Origin: Candolleomyces eurysporus
Taxonomy: Eukaryota; Basidiomycota; Agaricomycetes; Agaricales; Psathyrellaceae
Assembly (NCBI GenBank): GCA_027579435.1
Contig: JANBPK010000001.1
Span: 1-64,000 of the forward strand
Length of the DNA stretch: 64,000 bases
Direction: 5' to 3'
Part shown: piece by piece, positions 46,915-56,129 of the stretch
Layout of the letters: each line of letters begins with the position of its first letter
Numbering within the stretch: position 1 is the first letter of the stretch
The notes under the pieces: model-generated
The model's input: the letters and a program-made list of their open reading frames with translations, nothing else
What the model was told of the DNA's origin: nothing
Databases searched by the model: none
Translations under genes and position numbers: made by a program

Positions 46915-47563
46915 TCACGCTGGTTGCAACACATCGCTCTCCTCCTGATCCAGCATGGTTTTCAAGACCTCTGAAATCTGGGAGTGCAAATCCTCTGCAC
47001 ACGACCATGATGAATTCGAATGCTCAAGCTACTTGAATAGGACTTACTTGCTCGACTGACAGCCCTAATGTATTCCTCGTTCGCTATTGTCATCTCATCT
47101 TCGAGTGCTTTTAGCCGTAGCGCCTGCACATTATAAATAGTTGATAGCAAGATTTTCAGCAGAGCAGAACACGAATTTACCTGGATCTCCTCAGGTTCAG
47201 GCTCGGGTAGAGAATTAATGAGGTATTCAATCTGTTTAGCTTTCGTAACGAGATCCGTCACCATTTCTCGCTTGTTGGCTGTTTTGCATGGAAATCATCA
47301 ACACAGGGTGTTTACAGTGTGCATGAGCCTGACCTTCAAAAACGTCTGGAGTGTCGTACTTTTCCGGATTCCTTGACTTCGTTACGGGGATCTCTGGACT
47401 GATTTGTAAAAATGTAGTCCTAGACGTGAGGTATGTAATCGTATTGGACATAATCTGAAGTATCTGTTCAACAGGTCGACCTGAAAGTGAGCGATCAGCC
47501 CCGAAAATCCAGCTAGCGACGTGCCTGCTGAATCTCATCTTGAAGTTGGGTAATTCTGTCCAT
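46915..47563 (-). CDS. MED21: Mediator complex subunit 21
   Basis: Small essential middle-module subunit of Mediator (Srb7), which links regulators to RNA polymerase II in the nucleus. Five short exons assemble into a complete protein: MDRITQLQDEIQQ, then ILQIMSNTITYLTSRT, FLQISPEIPVTKSRNPEKYD, ANKREMVTDLVTKAKQIEYL, INSLPEPEPEEIQ, ALRLKALEDEMTIANEEY, IRAVSRAKDLHSQISEVLKT and the end MLDQEESDVLQPA. Length and order match the family closely. The first intron appears to use a GC donor (CAG then GCACGT) with the acceptor at GAACAG, giving a gapless family sequence. The gene is housekeeping and unrelated in function to the zinc-finger and GTPase genes around it. A TGAGTCA site lies 142 bases upstream of the start. 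Confidence 0.9.
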
Positions 47564-48061
47564 GTGCGATAACTCTTGCAGCATTTCGCTGCCTCAAGTT
47601 CGCAGCGTTGCTTCCGCTCCACGCTCCGTGTGAAGTAAAAGAAAGATGGTTGTTGGCGGTTAAGGGACAAGAAAGGCCCCGACCGACGTTCAATGGCGGA
47701 ATGCTGAGTCATCAAGCCCCGCGCCCACCCGGGCGCGTCAGTCACTAGTCACCATCAGGGTTCAGGAAATTCAATGGAAAATCGGAAATTTTGGACGAAC
47801 GTTCAAATAATTTTTTCAGAAGTCGTTATTAGACGTATAATTACAAGGCTGCATAGCGACACTAGTACTAATACAACCGCGACGCCATACCTTCAGCTAC
47901 CAGCAGATATACTAGAGGAGCGGCGATGCTCAAGGCGTTTATGACGGGTATTGTGAGCAATGAACTGAAAGACGGGCCACCACGATGCTGGCCCGTATGT
48001 CAGTTCAAATTCTGGTGGCAGAAGAGTTAGGCTTGAAAACCAGACAAATATTCTACTCACC
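47564..48061. other. MED21 promoter and zinc-finger 4 3' flank
   Basis: The right part (about 47815-48060) is repeated at 51830-52100 downstream of the zinc-finger 5 pseudogene, showing that the tandem duplication included 3' flanking DNA. No gene was seen. Confidence 0.45.
47705..47711. promoter_or_regulatory. TGAGTCA bZIP-type site upstream of MED21
   Basis: TGAGTCA is the core recognised by Gcn4/Cpc1- and AP-1-like bZIP factors in fungi. It stands 142 bases upstream of the MED21 start. Chance occurrence is possible. Confidence 0.3.
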
Positions 48062-49853
48062 TTACGCCGTCAGCAATCGGGAGAAGCGAGCAGTCAATCG
48101 CGCAAATCGAGAGAAAATCTCGCCAGGAGACGCCAGATTGCAGCACCCGCTCTCAAGATGCTGGATGAGAGCAGAAACGACGACAAACTGTTTGTTGCAC
48201 TTCGGGCACAGGAATCCGTCGGGATCGTGAACCGGCGAATTCATGTGCGCCGTAAGTGCAAAGACAGTTCGGAACGTCTTGAGACAGATGGGGCAGGCAT
48301 ATGGAATGCCAAGGTTGATGAAGTCGTCGGAGACGTAGGTGTTAGGATAGATTATGGAGGAAGGGATAGCCACCCTCATTTCTCTGGGACCGAGGGGTGG
48401 GCCGGGCTCGACAGATGTTTCGACGGGCCCCTGGGTGAGAGCACCGTCGACCACATCTTCGAAGTCGTCGACGGATTCGGTCGGGGAGTTTAATGATTCG
48501 CTGCTCTCTGAGGGGGAGCCTCCTGACACGAACTCAGCGTGTCGCTGGGCCCCCGGCTCAAATTGCTCAATGCGAGAAGTGGAGCCAAACTCGAAGGTTG
48601 GGGTCAGAGTGATCTGAGGGACCACTCGGAGCATTTGAACCGCCTTGGTGACTTGATGCCTCGATACGCCATGGACGCCAGATTCGACGTGTTGAGCGAA
48701 TGCAGAGGGGGTCTTGAAACACTTATCGCAGAAGTTGCAGTCGATGGGATGCTGGTGGCTTCCTCCGTGCACCTTCGCCATGTGCTAAGCGATTATGGAA
48801 TTTACAATGAGAGTCATGAATCTGAGTTAGGAGCCGACGTACTTTTTCATAGCGCTCAACCGTGGCACAAACGGCATTGCAGATATTGCATGTTCTATGA
48901 GCGGCGTCGTACTTGCAATGCTAATAGATCCGAAAGCGCGTGAGGGTTGGTATTGTCTAAAGTTTGCAAATACTAACCTCGTCGAATTCATCCTCGTCAT
49001 CAAACTGTACGTCACAGAGATCGCAGTACACAGCTCGGTGGGCAGCGCTATTCGCACAATGCTACCAACAACCACGGCAAATTATCAGCATGAAACCGGG
49101 AATTTAAGTGAAAAGCCACGTTTACCTGCTCATAGGCGCTCTCGTCCTTGAAGTGCCTATTGCAAAGAGAGCAATACCTCGTCTGGTGAACAGGGCTGTT
49201 TTCACAATGCTGACAAGAGAGTGCCTAAGTGCACGCATCGCGAATAAGATGACATGATATCTTACCTGTTCATAAGCCTGCTCATGGACGAAGTGCCTGT
49301 CACAGAGTGAGCAATAAGAGCCTTGATGAGCGGGGCTATTTTGACAATGCTGGTAAAAGACGACCCGTTAATGGATACGCCGGTAGAAGGGCGAGTAGGC
49401 TTACCTGGTCGTAAGCGTGCTCGTCTTTAAAATGCCTATCACAGAGAGAACAATAAGTCGAGCGATGAGCACTGCTGCTCGCTAGATGCTGATAGGGATA
49501 CAAAAGAATCGTCAGTGGGGGAGTTTGGGCTCAAACCGCTCGGACCAGCCTACCTGTTCGTAGGCAGATTCATTTTTGAAGTACCTGCCACAAGGAGCGC
49601 AATAAGAGTTCCTGTGCGCAGCACTGTTCGCGAGGTGCTGGTAAGCATGAGAATCGTACGGTCAGGCTCCATGTCCGTTAGCCCATGGTCCAGGGAAAAC
49701 GCTCACCTGCTCGTAGCCATGCTCCGAAGTGAAGCTCTTGTTGCAGGGATCGCAAACCCAGGTCGTGAAAGTGTGGCCTTTCGCATAACAGTGCGATTGA
49801 ATGGCCTGCTCTGACCAAAAAACGCGCTCACAGTCGTCGCAGCTGTAAGACAT
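48062..49853 (-). CDS. C2H2 zinc-finger protein 4, exon-per-finger array
   Basis: Start MSYSCDDCERVFWSEQA at 49853; eight exons. Exon 1 (49707-49853) carries finger 1 and the first half of finger 2. Then come five exons of exactly 28 codons, such as 49554-49637, each starting with His and ending near AYEQ, and one of 26 codons. All introns are phase 0. Each finger is split: CSLCDRHFKDEHAYDQ on one exon is completed by HCQNSPAH on the next (C-x2-C-x12-H-x6-H). The last exon adds CNFCDKCFKTPSAFAQHVE..H, an EPGPPLGPREM motif related to the C-terminal motif of proteins 1-3, CPICLKTFRTVFALTAHMN..H, and a final degenerate finger CPKCNKQFVVVSALIQHLE. It is the intact partner of the pseudogene at 51830-53124. 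Confidence 0.85.
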
Positions 49854-50298
49854 AGTGGCAAGTTGATGCGAAGCGATACCTCCGATATGTTGTAGTAGAT
49901 GGCGGACGAAAGTGGGACGAGAAGAAGACGTCACCAATGCGTCTTATTGATTGAACCATTTGAATTGATGCCAGAAGCATGCGGCCAATGTCGTAAGTCA
50001 CGATAACTGACCCGACGATGAGAAGAGCTTGGGCCTGGTTGAGAGTCTGCGACGTTTTGGCTCAGTCAACTTATGGGAGGCAAAGGGGTTCACAATCATT
50101 ACCAAGGGTAGACAGAAACTTTCTGTACATTGCCAACCCACACTTCGGGTTCAGAGTTCGGAAAGGGGGGTTGTATCATTATGTCAATTAACCAAAGAGG
50201 TACAAGTAGGTAAGAACTCGAGCCGAATGTAAACAGAATGACTGCACGGTTAGTCGTGAGACTTAGCGTGAACCGGGACGTCACTGAGAAACGTCAGT
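49854..50298. other. Zinc-finger 4 promoter and GTPase 2 3' flank
   Basis: A 445-base gap between two genes on the same strand. No element was identified beyond the expected flanks. Confidence 0.35.
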
Positions 50299-51420
50299 TC
50301 AAGCTGGCGAAGAGGTTGAAGGTAGAAGCGGTACATACCTAGGTGAAGGACGACGGCTCCGGAAGAGCCTATCCTTGATACGATCCAAGATTGGAATATC
50401 CATTTGCTTCAACTGTTCTTGAGCATCAGCTACCCTTTCCTCGCGATTCCGCTGTGCCTCAGTGTCAGTTTCGTCGACGTCTAGCGCGTTCTCCATCTGC
50501 AAATACTCCTTCAAGGTGCACCGGAGGTGCTTCCCCGCTTCCGTGCGGGGAATCCGCTTGTCCATGTCGACTAACTCCTCCTGTATCTGAATCGCCACCT
50601 GAGTGGCGTGAATACGCAGAATGTGGTCGATGATCCTGTGTGTATCAGCGCTCGGATCTTGGATGCGCCTTATGACCGCCCCTTCGGAGAGAATGTCCTT
50701 CCAAAACCCTCTCAGTTCATGTTCGCGATCTTCTCCACTTGTCGGGATAATAGAATCCCAGTGAGTGGTCGCCATGACGACTCTCTCCATAGCCTTTTCG
50801 CCGCACATCTTGTGGAACAACTCGTAGTTGAGGCGCGTTGATCCTGACATCTTCTTTTGTGTAATATTATGGAGGTACACCAGGCCAGCGACCTTGGTCT
50901 TGTTGTCATACCTGAATGAATCAGCAATCAGTAAGGTTGCAAAGCAATATAAGAGAAAGGCTGACACGTCGGCAAACCAGACCGAAATTCTCCGCAATAC
51001 CTCATAGTCTGACAGGTGGGTATCGTTGAACCCAGGAGTATCAACGAGTATGAGTCGATGATTAGGCCAGGTTGGATGATATGAAGGCAAAATTATCTTG
51101 ATGGGGGCAAGCTCTCGGGTACAGGACGTCAGACTCTCACTAACTTCAACCTCTGGCCTGCCGCAATAGTTGTTGATAAACTGGGGGAAGATCAGGAAGA
51201 GAAAATCGGACGGGAAAAGTAAACATACGGAGCTCTTCCCGACCCCTGTTGGACCCAAGATCCTTTACGGGAGTCAGAAGGAAATACTCAGAAAAGATAT
51301 GTGTGCTGACGGAACGATCAAGTCCCCAGGCTGGGCGTCGGAAAGGAAGGCCGAGGCGTCCTCAGCCTTGAGCTCTCTCTTCCACTTTCCAAAGGAGTTT
51401 TTGTTGTTCGTAGGACTCAT
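50299..51420 (-). CDS. AIG1-like GTPase 2
   Basis: Start MSPTNNKNSFGKWKRELK at 51420; the first two short exons splice to PGDLIVPILGPTGVGKSS (G1), then FINNYCGRPEVEV. Landmarks: switch SCTRE, G3 LILVDTPGFNDTHLSD, RRISVWFAD, KVAGLVYLHNITQKKMSG, and the G4 position VVMATTHWDSI. A helical segment (EELVDMDKRIPRTEAGKHL) and an acidic coil (DVDETDTEAQRNREE) precede a basic end, ILDRIKDRLFRSRRPSPR. The exact C-terminus depends on whether the GTATGT after PSPR is spliced. It is one member of the tandem pair GTPase 2 / zinc-finger 4, 445 bases apart on the same strand. Function unknown; a membrane-associated switch is inferred from the family. Confidence 0.85.
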
Positions 51421-51829
51421 GGAAAGAAGAGAAAATGGCATTCGAAGACACCGATCGTCCGCTTTGACCGATGTCGATGAATGTTTACCCGATTGCGGTG
51501 ATCGAAACGAGGTTTCAACGAGGCCTCAGATTGCCTGATCATGAAGGCTTGAATTGCAACGGTGGACGTGCAATTGTATTGATTTGCCACACTTCGGTAA
51601 GCACCCGAGGAATCTGAAGTGAAGTTGTGCATATCGTCAGGCGGGAGTACATGTTTCGTCGAAAAGCTCACTAAAGCAAAGACCTGCCCAATAACATCGT
51701 TCAGGTACCTAAAAGGTTATGAGAGATGTCCGTTTCCAGGGTTGATCAAGCTTCTCCTATCGATTGTCCTCCATTCAGAAAAATGAGGCAGAGGATATCA
51801 TCCGATAATGGAACCTTTTTAGCCACTCT
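51421..51829. other. GTPase 2 upstream region
   Basis: Contains a block (GTTTACCCGATTGCGGTGA) also found upstream of GTPase 3 in the form GTTTACCCAATTCTGGTGA near 54810. No gene was seen. Confidence 0.45.
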
Positions 51830-53124
51830 TTAAATGATTTATTCACTAGTCCAGCCATTATCAGACGTACAGATACAACGCTGCATAGTATTTACATAAG
51901 TAGTATGTAACATTGCAACAATCTCGTTCATACTTTCAGCCAACAGCAGATATACTACTAGCTGGAGTGGCGATCCTCGACGCTCTATGGTGGTATTGTC
52001 AACGATGAATGGAAAAACAGGCCATCACGATAATGAATCGTATACGCGTTCAACTTCTGGTAGCAGAAATGTTAGGCTTGAAGATACGACAGACATTATA
52101 TCATACTCACCTTGAGCTCAGAGCGAAGATTTTACGCCGCCAGCAATCAGGAGAAGCCAGTAGCCAATTGAGCAAAAGAGAGAACTCTCGCTGGGGCATG
52201 CCAGTTTGCAGCATCCACTCTCAGGATGAGAAACGACGACAGACTCTTTGCTGCACTTCGGGGACAGGAATTAACCGGCGAATCCATGTGCCGCGTCAGC
52301 GCAAGGATAGTTCAGAACGGCTTGACCGTAATACGCACAATAGACGCTGCCAAAATGTGTACGAAAACATAGAAAAACTGGCGACAGCTGTTCGACAAAA
52401 GCCCGCCCAAAAACTATTTTGAAAAGAAAGATAATCGATCAGACTTGTACCGTTAAGAGATCAAATACCGGAATCATGGCCTACCGAGATAGGCGGGAAA
52501 TTTAAGGTCTAGGGGGGAAGGGAGTGGAAGGGACAGCTGTAGTCAAATCTCGTCGTACGTCTTGGTGTCTCAAACCCTAGGGCACCAAGCAACTATGTCG
52601 AAATGCCTCGGAATGAGCAACATGAGTAAAAGATGGATGGGTCCATTAATCCACACACTGGTATAAATACGTGTAGTCTTACCTGGTCATACGCGTACTC
52701 ATCTCTGGAATGCCTGTCACAGAGCGAAGAGTAAGTTGACCGGTGAGCGCTGATATTCCGCAGATGNCTAAAAAGAATCCAATCATCGTCAATGGGGGCG
52801 TCGCGGCTCAGGCCGCTCGCGCCAGTCTACCTGCTCATAAGCATAAAAATATTTCAACTACATGCCGCAAGGAGCGCAATAGGAGTTCAAGTTCCTGCGA
52901 GCAGCCCTGTTTGCGAGGTGCTGGCAAATGAATGAAGGTTCGAGGTCGACACCGATTTTCGCCTACGTTCAAAGGGACACACTCACCTGCTCATAGGTAT
53001 GCTCAGAAGTAAACCTCGTGTTGACCAGGGCGCAAACCCAGGTCGTAAAGACATGTCCCTTCGCATCGCAGTGCGATTAAATCCCATGCTCAGTCCAGAA
53101 CACGCGTTCACAGCTGTAAGACAT
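51830..53124 (-). pseudogene. C2H2 zinc-finger 5, decayed copy of zinc-finger 4
   Basis: Begins MSYSCERVFWTEHGI at 53124 where the intact paralogue has MSYSCDDCERVFW: the first finger has lost a cysteine. A TAA stop follows before SHCDAKGHVFTTWVC. The second finger has CALVNTRF in place of CDPCNKSF. The next modules (SYCAPCG with a stop after it; STYSSLCDRHSRDEYAYDQ) remain recognisable with their splice sites, and remnants of the last exon lie near 52100-52330. The 3' flank (51830-52100) matches that of zinc-finger 4. The N at 52767 is the only N in the window not placed before a homopolymer. The gene cannot make a zinc-finger protein. Confidence 0.85.
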
Positions 53125-53606
53125 GGCAAACCGAGAATAGCGATGGGGAACTATTGAGACTCCACCGGGGAGCTAGCGCCCAAATATGAAGGCCACGGTG
53201 AGGATTGAAGTAGGGCAATAAGATGCTCCACGTCGTCCGGATAGAACCGTGCCTTTGTCGCCGGTTGCCGTGACACGGGGTGAACTTTATCGCGGGAGGC
53301 ATTGAATCGATGAAGACGAGCTGGGAATGTCGTAAACATACTTACTGATGGCCAGCTGACCTGCAGCGACACACCCACTTCCGACCAGAACCACTGAAAA
53401 ACGCCTATGCAAGTACCTATTTAGAAATCAGTTCCCCTGAGCGCCAGTCAATGTTCTTACGAACTCGTCGGATATACATAGACTTACTTCGTACTCCAGC
53501 ATGGAGACCATATCGATTATTAGATGAGTATACATACATATACAGACAGCAGAAAGCAAAAAGACCGAACTCGAACTAATTATGACTGGATTTCGTTGGA
53601 TAAACT
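53125..53606. other. Zinc-finger 5 pseudogene upstream and GTPase 3 3' flank
   Basis: Corresponds in position to 49854-50298 of the neighbouring unit. Short frames only. No gene was recognised. Confidence 0.35.
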
Positions 53607-54743
53607 CTAGGGACGAATAGTAGTTAGCAGACGAAAGACACTGCAGAGGAGGAGCGTTACGCACTGCAAATTTTTGCCACCTTTCTTGAGACGAAACAAG
53701 TCCTTCACGCGACTGAAAAACGAATTGTCGACATTGAGCTTCTTCAGCTGTTCTTCCTTCTCCCGGATCTCCGGATCGCCGTCAGGCCTCAGTTTTTTAT
53801 GCAAGTCGAGGTATTCCTGTAAAGTATATCTAAGGTGTTGGCCCGCCTCCGTCTCCGGTATACTTAGGCCCATGTCGACCAACTCTTGCTGTATCTTGGT
53901 GACAACTTGCTTGGCATGGTTTTCCAGAATCGACTCGACGATGTTGTGGGTGTCCTGCTCCGGTGCCTGCACCCGCATGATTTGAGCACCATGAGACAGA
54001 ATTTCCGCCCAAAAGTTTTTGAGCTCGTCCTCGCGTACTTCCCCAGCACGTTGAGAGTCGGCGGAGGATTGAACCATGTCCCAATGAGTTGTCGCCATAA
54101 CTACTCTGCTCATAGCGTTTGCGCCGCAGAGTTTCTGGAACATCTCATAGTTGGTTCGTGTCGAGCCTAACATACGTTTCTGAGTAATGTTGTGGAGGTA
54201 AACCAGGCCCGTTATCATCGTGTCGTTGTCATACCTGGGGAATTAAATGGTATATACAGGCGCGGAAAGCGTGAATGAAAAAGGCTTACACACGAGCGAG
54301 CCACACTGAAATCCTCCTCAAAATTTCGTGATCGGGCAAGTAGGTATCGTCGAAACCCGGTGTGTCCACAAGGACAAGGCGATGACCCGGCCACAGCGGG
54401 TGATCATCTGCTAGTGTTCTCGTGGTGAAGGCGATCTGCTGAGTACATGATTCCATGAGGTCGCTGACCGCAACAACGTTTTCGCCGCAGAATTTGTTGA
54501 TGAACTGCGACCAGCATCAAACAAGAGGTCAGCGGTAATATAAGTGACGCACCGTGCTTTTGCCAACACCTGTCGGGCCCATGATCCTACAAGAAAGGGT
54601 GAACGATTGGCGCAATAAGAGGACGGAATAACCGACACTATGACCAAGTCATCTGGATGGCCATCTGTGAGCAATGGATCATCCTCAGTAACGACCTTCT
54701 TCCATTTTCCAGAGGCTTTCGAGTGACTGCGACGAAGAAACAT
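53607..54743 (-). CDS. AIG1-like GTPase 3
   Basis: Start MFLRRSHSKASGKWKKVV at 54743. Splicing joins HPDDLVIV to IMGPTGVGKST (G1) and then FINKFCGENVVAVSD. Landmarks: switch MESCTQQ, G3 LVLVDTPGFDDTYLPD, RRISVWLAR, MITGLVYLHNITQKRML, and the G4 position VVMATTHWDMV. The helical segment QELVDMGLSIPETEAGQHLR and basic end FFSRVKDLFRLKKGGKN match GTPase 2. The last codons before the stop at 53607 may be intronic. It pairs with the zinc-finger 5 pseudogene just as GTPase 2 pairs with zinc-finger 4, so the unit was duplicated as a whole. The GTPase remains intact while its zinc-finger neighbour has decayed. Confidence 0.85.
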
Positions 54744-55198
54744 TGATATCAGCCAACGAAAGGAGCCTGACAGACCGAATTGAATTTAACGGCACAGTCC
54801 ATCGACGGTTTACCCAATTCTGGTGAGGGTTTAAGCACGAGGCAGCAATGAGGCCTCATGGAAGTAATGATGTGCCATGCTCAAGAGCAGCCCTTCGATG
54901 CACCGCATGTGGTAGGCCAGACATGGACGAAACTTGTATTCAGTCGGCATCCTCAGTATGCACAAGAAGATACTGAAACGGGATGGTTAAGATCAGACAA
55001 ACATTCGGATGAGCCGTCATAACTCACAATTGTCGAGAACCCGATAGCATCGCTCTAATGGGCGGAAATTTACAAAGACGTCTGATTCCTCTAGAGAACG
55101 GGCTTCTCCCACGGGTTGACTACCGTTTGGGCAAGTGGTAAACGGGGGAAGCTAAATGTCATGCTCCCGATAAGACAACATGTTGTAGCACAAAAAAG
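54744..55198. other. GTPase 3 upstream region
   Basis: A 455-base gap between GTPase 3 and the end of the small membrane protein gene. Apart from the GTTTACCCAATTCTGGTGA block shared with GTPase 2, nothing was recognised. Confidence 0.4.
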
Positions 55199-55714
55199 TT
55201 AAGATTTTTGGGTTTGGGATTTTAGTTTCTCCAGGCCTAATCGGATGTCCTCTGCCCGCAATTGTGCTACAGCTGTGGAGCGAAACGCCTGAAGATGACG
55301 GTTTTCAGCCGCATGGTAGCAGATATCTCGAGTATAAACTAACCTCTGCAAAGTAGTATCCGGAGAGAACCCCGCTCACTACATGTTTCGGTGGCGCGTC
55401 AACACTGAATTGTTTGAGCCACGTTGTGAGACGACTCACGGACACCGCAAAAGATTGCGGTATTTCGATTGAATTTGAACAAGCGCTGACCGATTACAGC
55501 TACTCCAAAAAATGAGTCAAGGAACAACAGTCAATGTAGGGGAACATACCCGAAGCCAATCCTCCACTCAGGCCTGCGAAAACACCCTCCTTTTTAGCTT
55601 CCTATCTGCGTCGTCAGTGTCCATCAGTAGTTTAAAGAGCTAAACCCGCACTTTCAACGCCTTTGATACAGAGACTTCATCAATATTTTCGAACCTGAGA
55701 TCTTCGTCCGCCAT
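55199..55714 (-). CDS. Small glycine-rich two-helix membrane protein (five short exons)
   Basis: No exon exceeds 63 bases, so the gene is invisible as a single open frame. Splicing at good GT-AG sites gives about 99 residues: MADEDLRFENIDEVSVSKAL, then EAKKEGVFAGLSGGLASAVI, GQRLFKFNRNTAIFCG, VLSGVLSGYYFAE, AFRSTAVAQLRAEDIRLG and LEKLKSQTQKS. Introns follow the codons at KALK, LAS, FCGV and YFAE, with acceptors GATAG, AGTAG, TGTAG and TTCAG. Two glycine-rich hydrophobic stretches separated by a basic loop suggest a hairpin in a membrane, reminiscent of small mitochondrial proteins with OCIA-like or glycine-zipper helices. I do not recognise the family with confidence. Frame and every splice junction are consistent, which is strong support that it is real. 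Confidence 0.72.
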
Positions 55715-56129
55715 GACTGTTCAGTGTGTTCAGCGGAAAGGTTTGACGATCGCTGGCGGGAGTGGAGCGCCAGCGCCGGGTGACGCCGAAACCGTGTGAC
55801 ACGGCGGCCGACAACCGAAACCTATCCTTTGCTTCCCGCACGATCAAGATTCAACATATCTATGCAATGAAGAATTCCCTCAAACTTTTGGGTATACTCT
55901 ACTGATCTTCGTTGGCATCGATGCTATACCTTCACCGCCTATAGTCTGGTCGTGACCTCGTGCACCGCATGAGGCCTTGATTTTGATATGTACCATTTTA
56001 CATCAAAACCTAAATGGGTTGCAGTAAACATGTTGCCTGTCTTCTGGCAGAGCTTTCCAGCAGCACTTTGACCTCCCATACGGCGTCTCCGTCAACATAC
56101 CAGTTTGGATTCACACTTCCACTTCATCG
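55715..56129. promoter_or_regulatory. Divergent promoter of the small membrane protein and the kinase
   Basis: A 415-base gap between divergent starts. It contains two inverted repeats (55752-55774 and 55792-55804). A 60-codon frame at 56014-56196 could contribute an upstream kinase exon, but this was not supported. Confidence 0.4.
55752..55804. repeat. Two inverted repeats in a divergent promoter
   Basis: GCTGGCG (55752-55758) pairs with CGCCAGC (55768-55774) across nine bases. CCGTGT-G-ACACGG (55792-55804) is a perfect odd palindrome. Both are GC-rich against their surroundings. Either could be a protein-binding site or form a hairpin in a leader transcript. Confidence 0.45.

Noticed and set aside
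48062..49853. Regular spacing in zinc-finger gene 4 considered as a CRISPR-like or satellite array
   Set aside because: The repeats are coding exons of 84 bases separated by unrelated introns with splice signals; the organism is eukaryotic.
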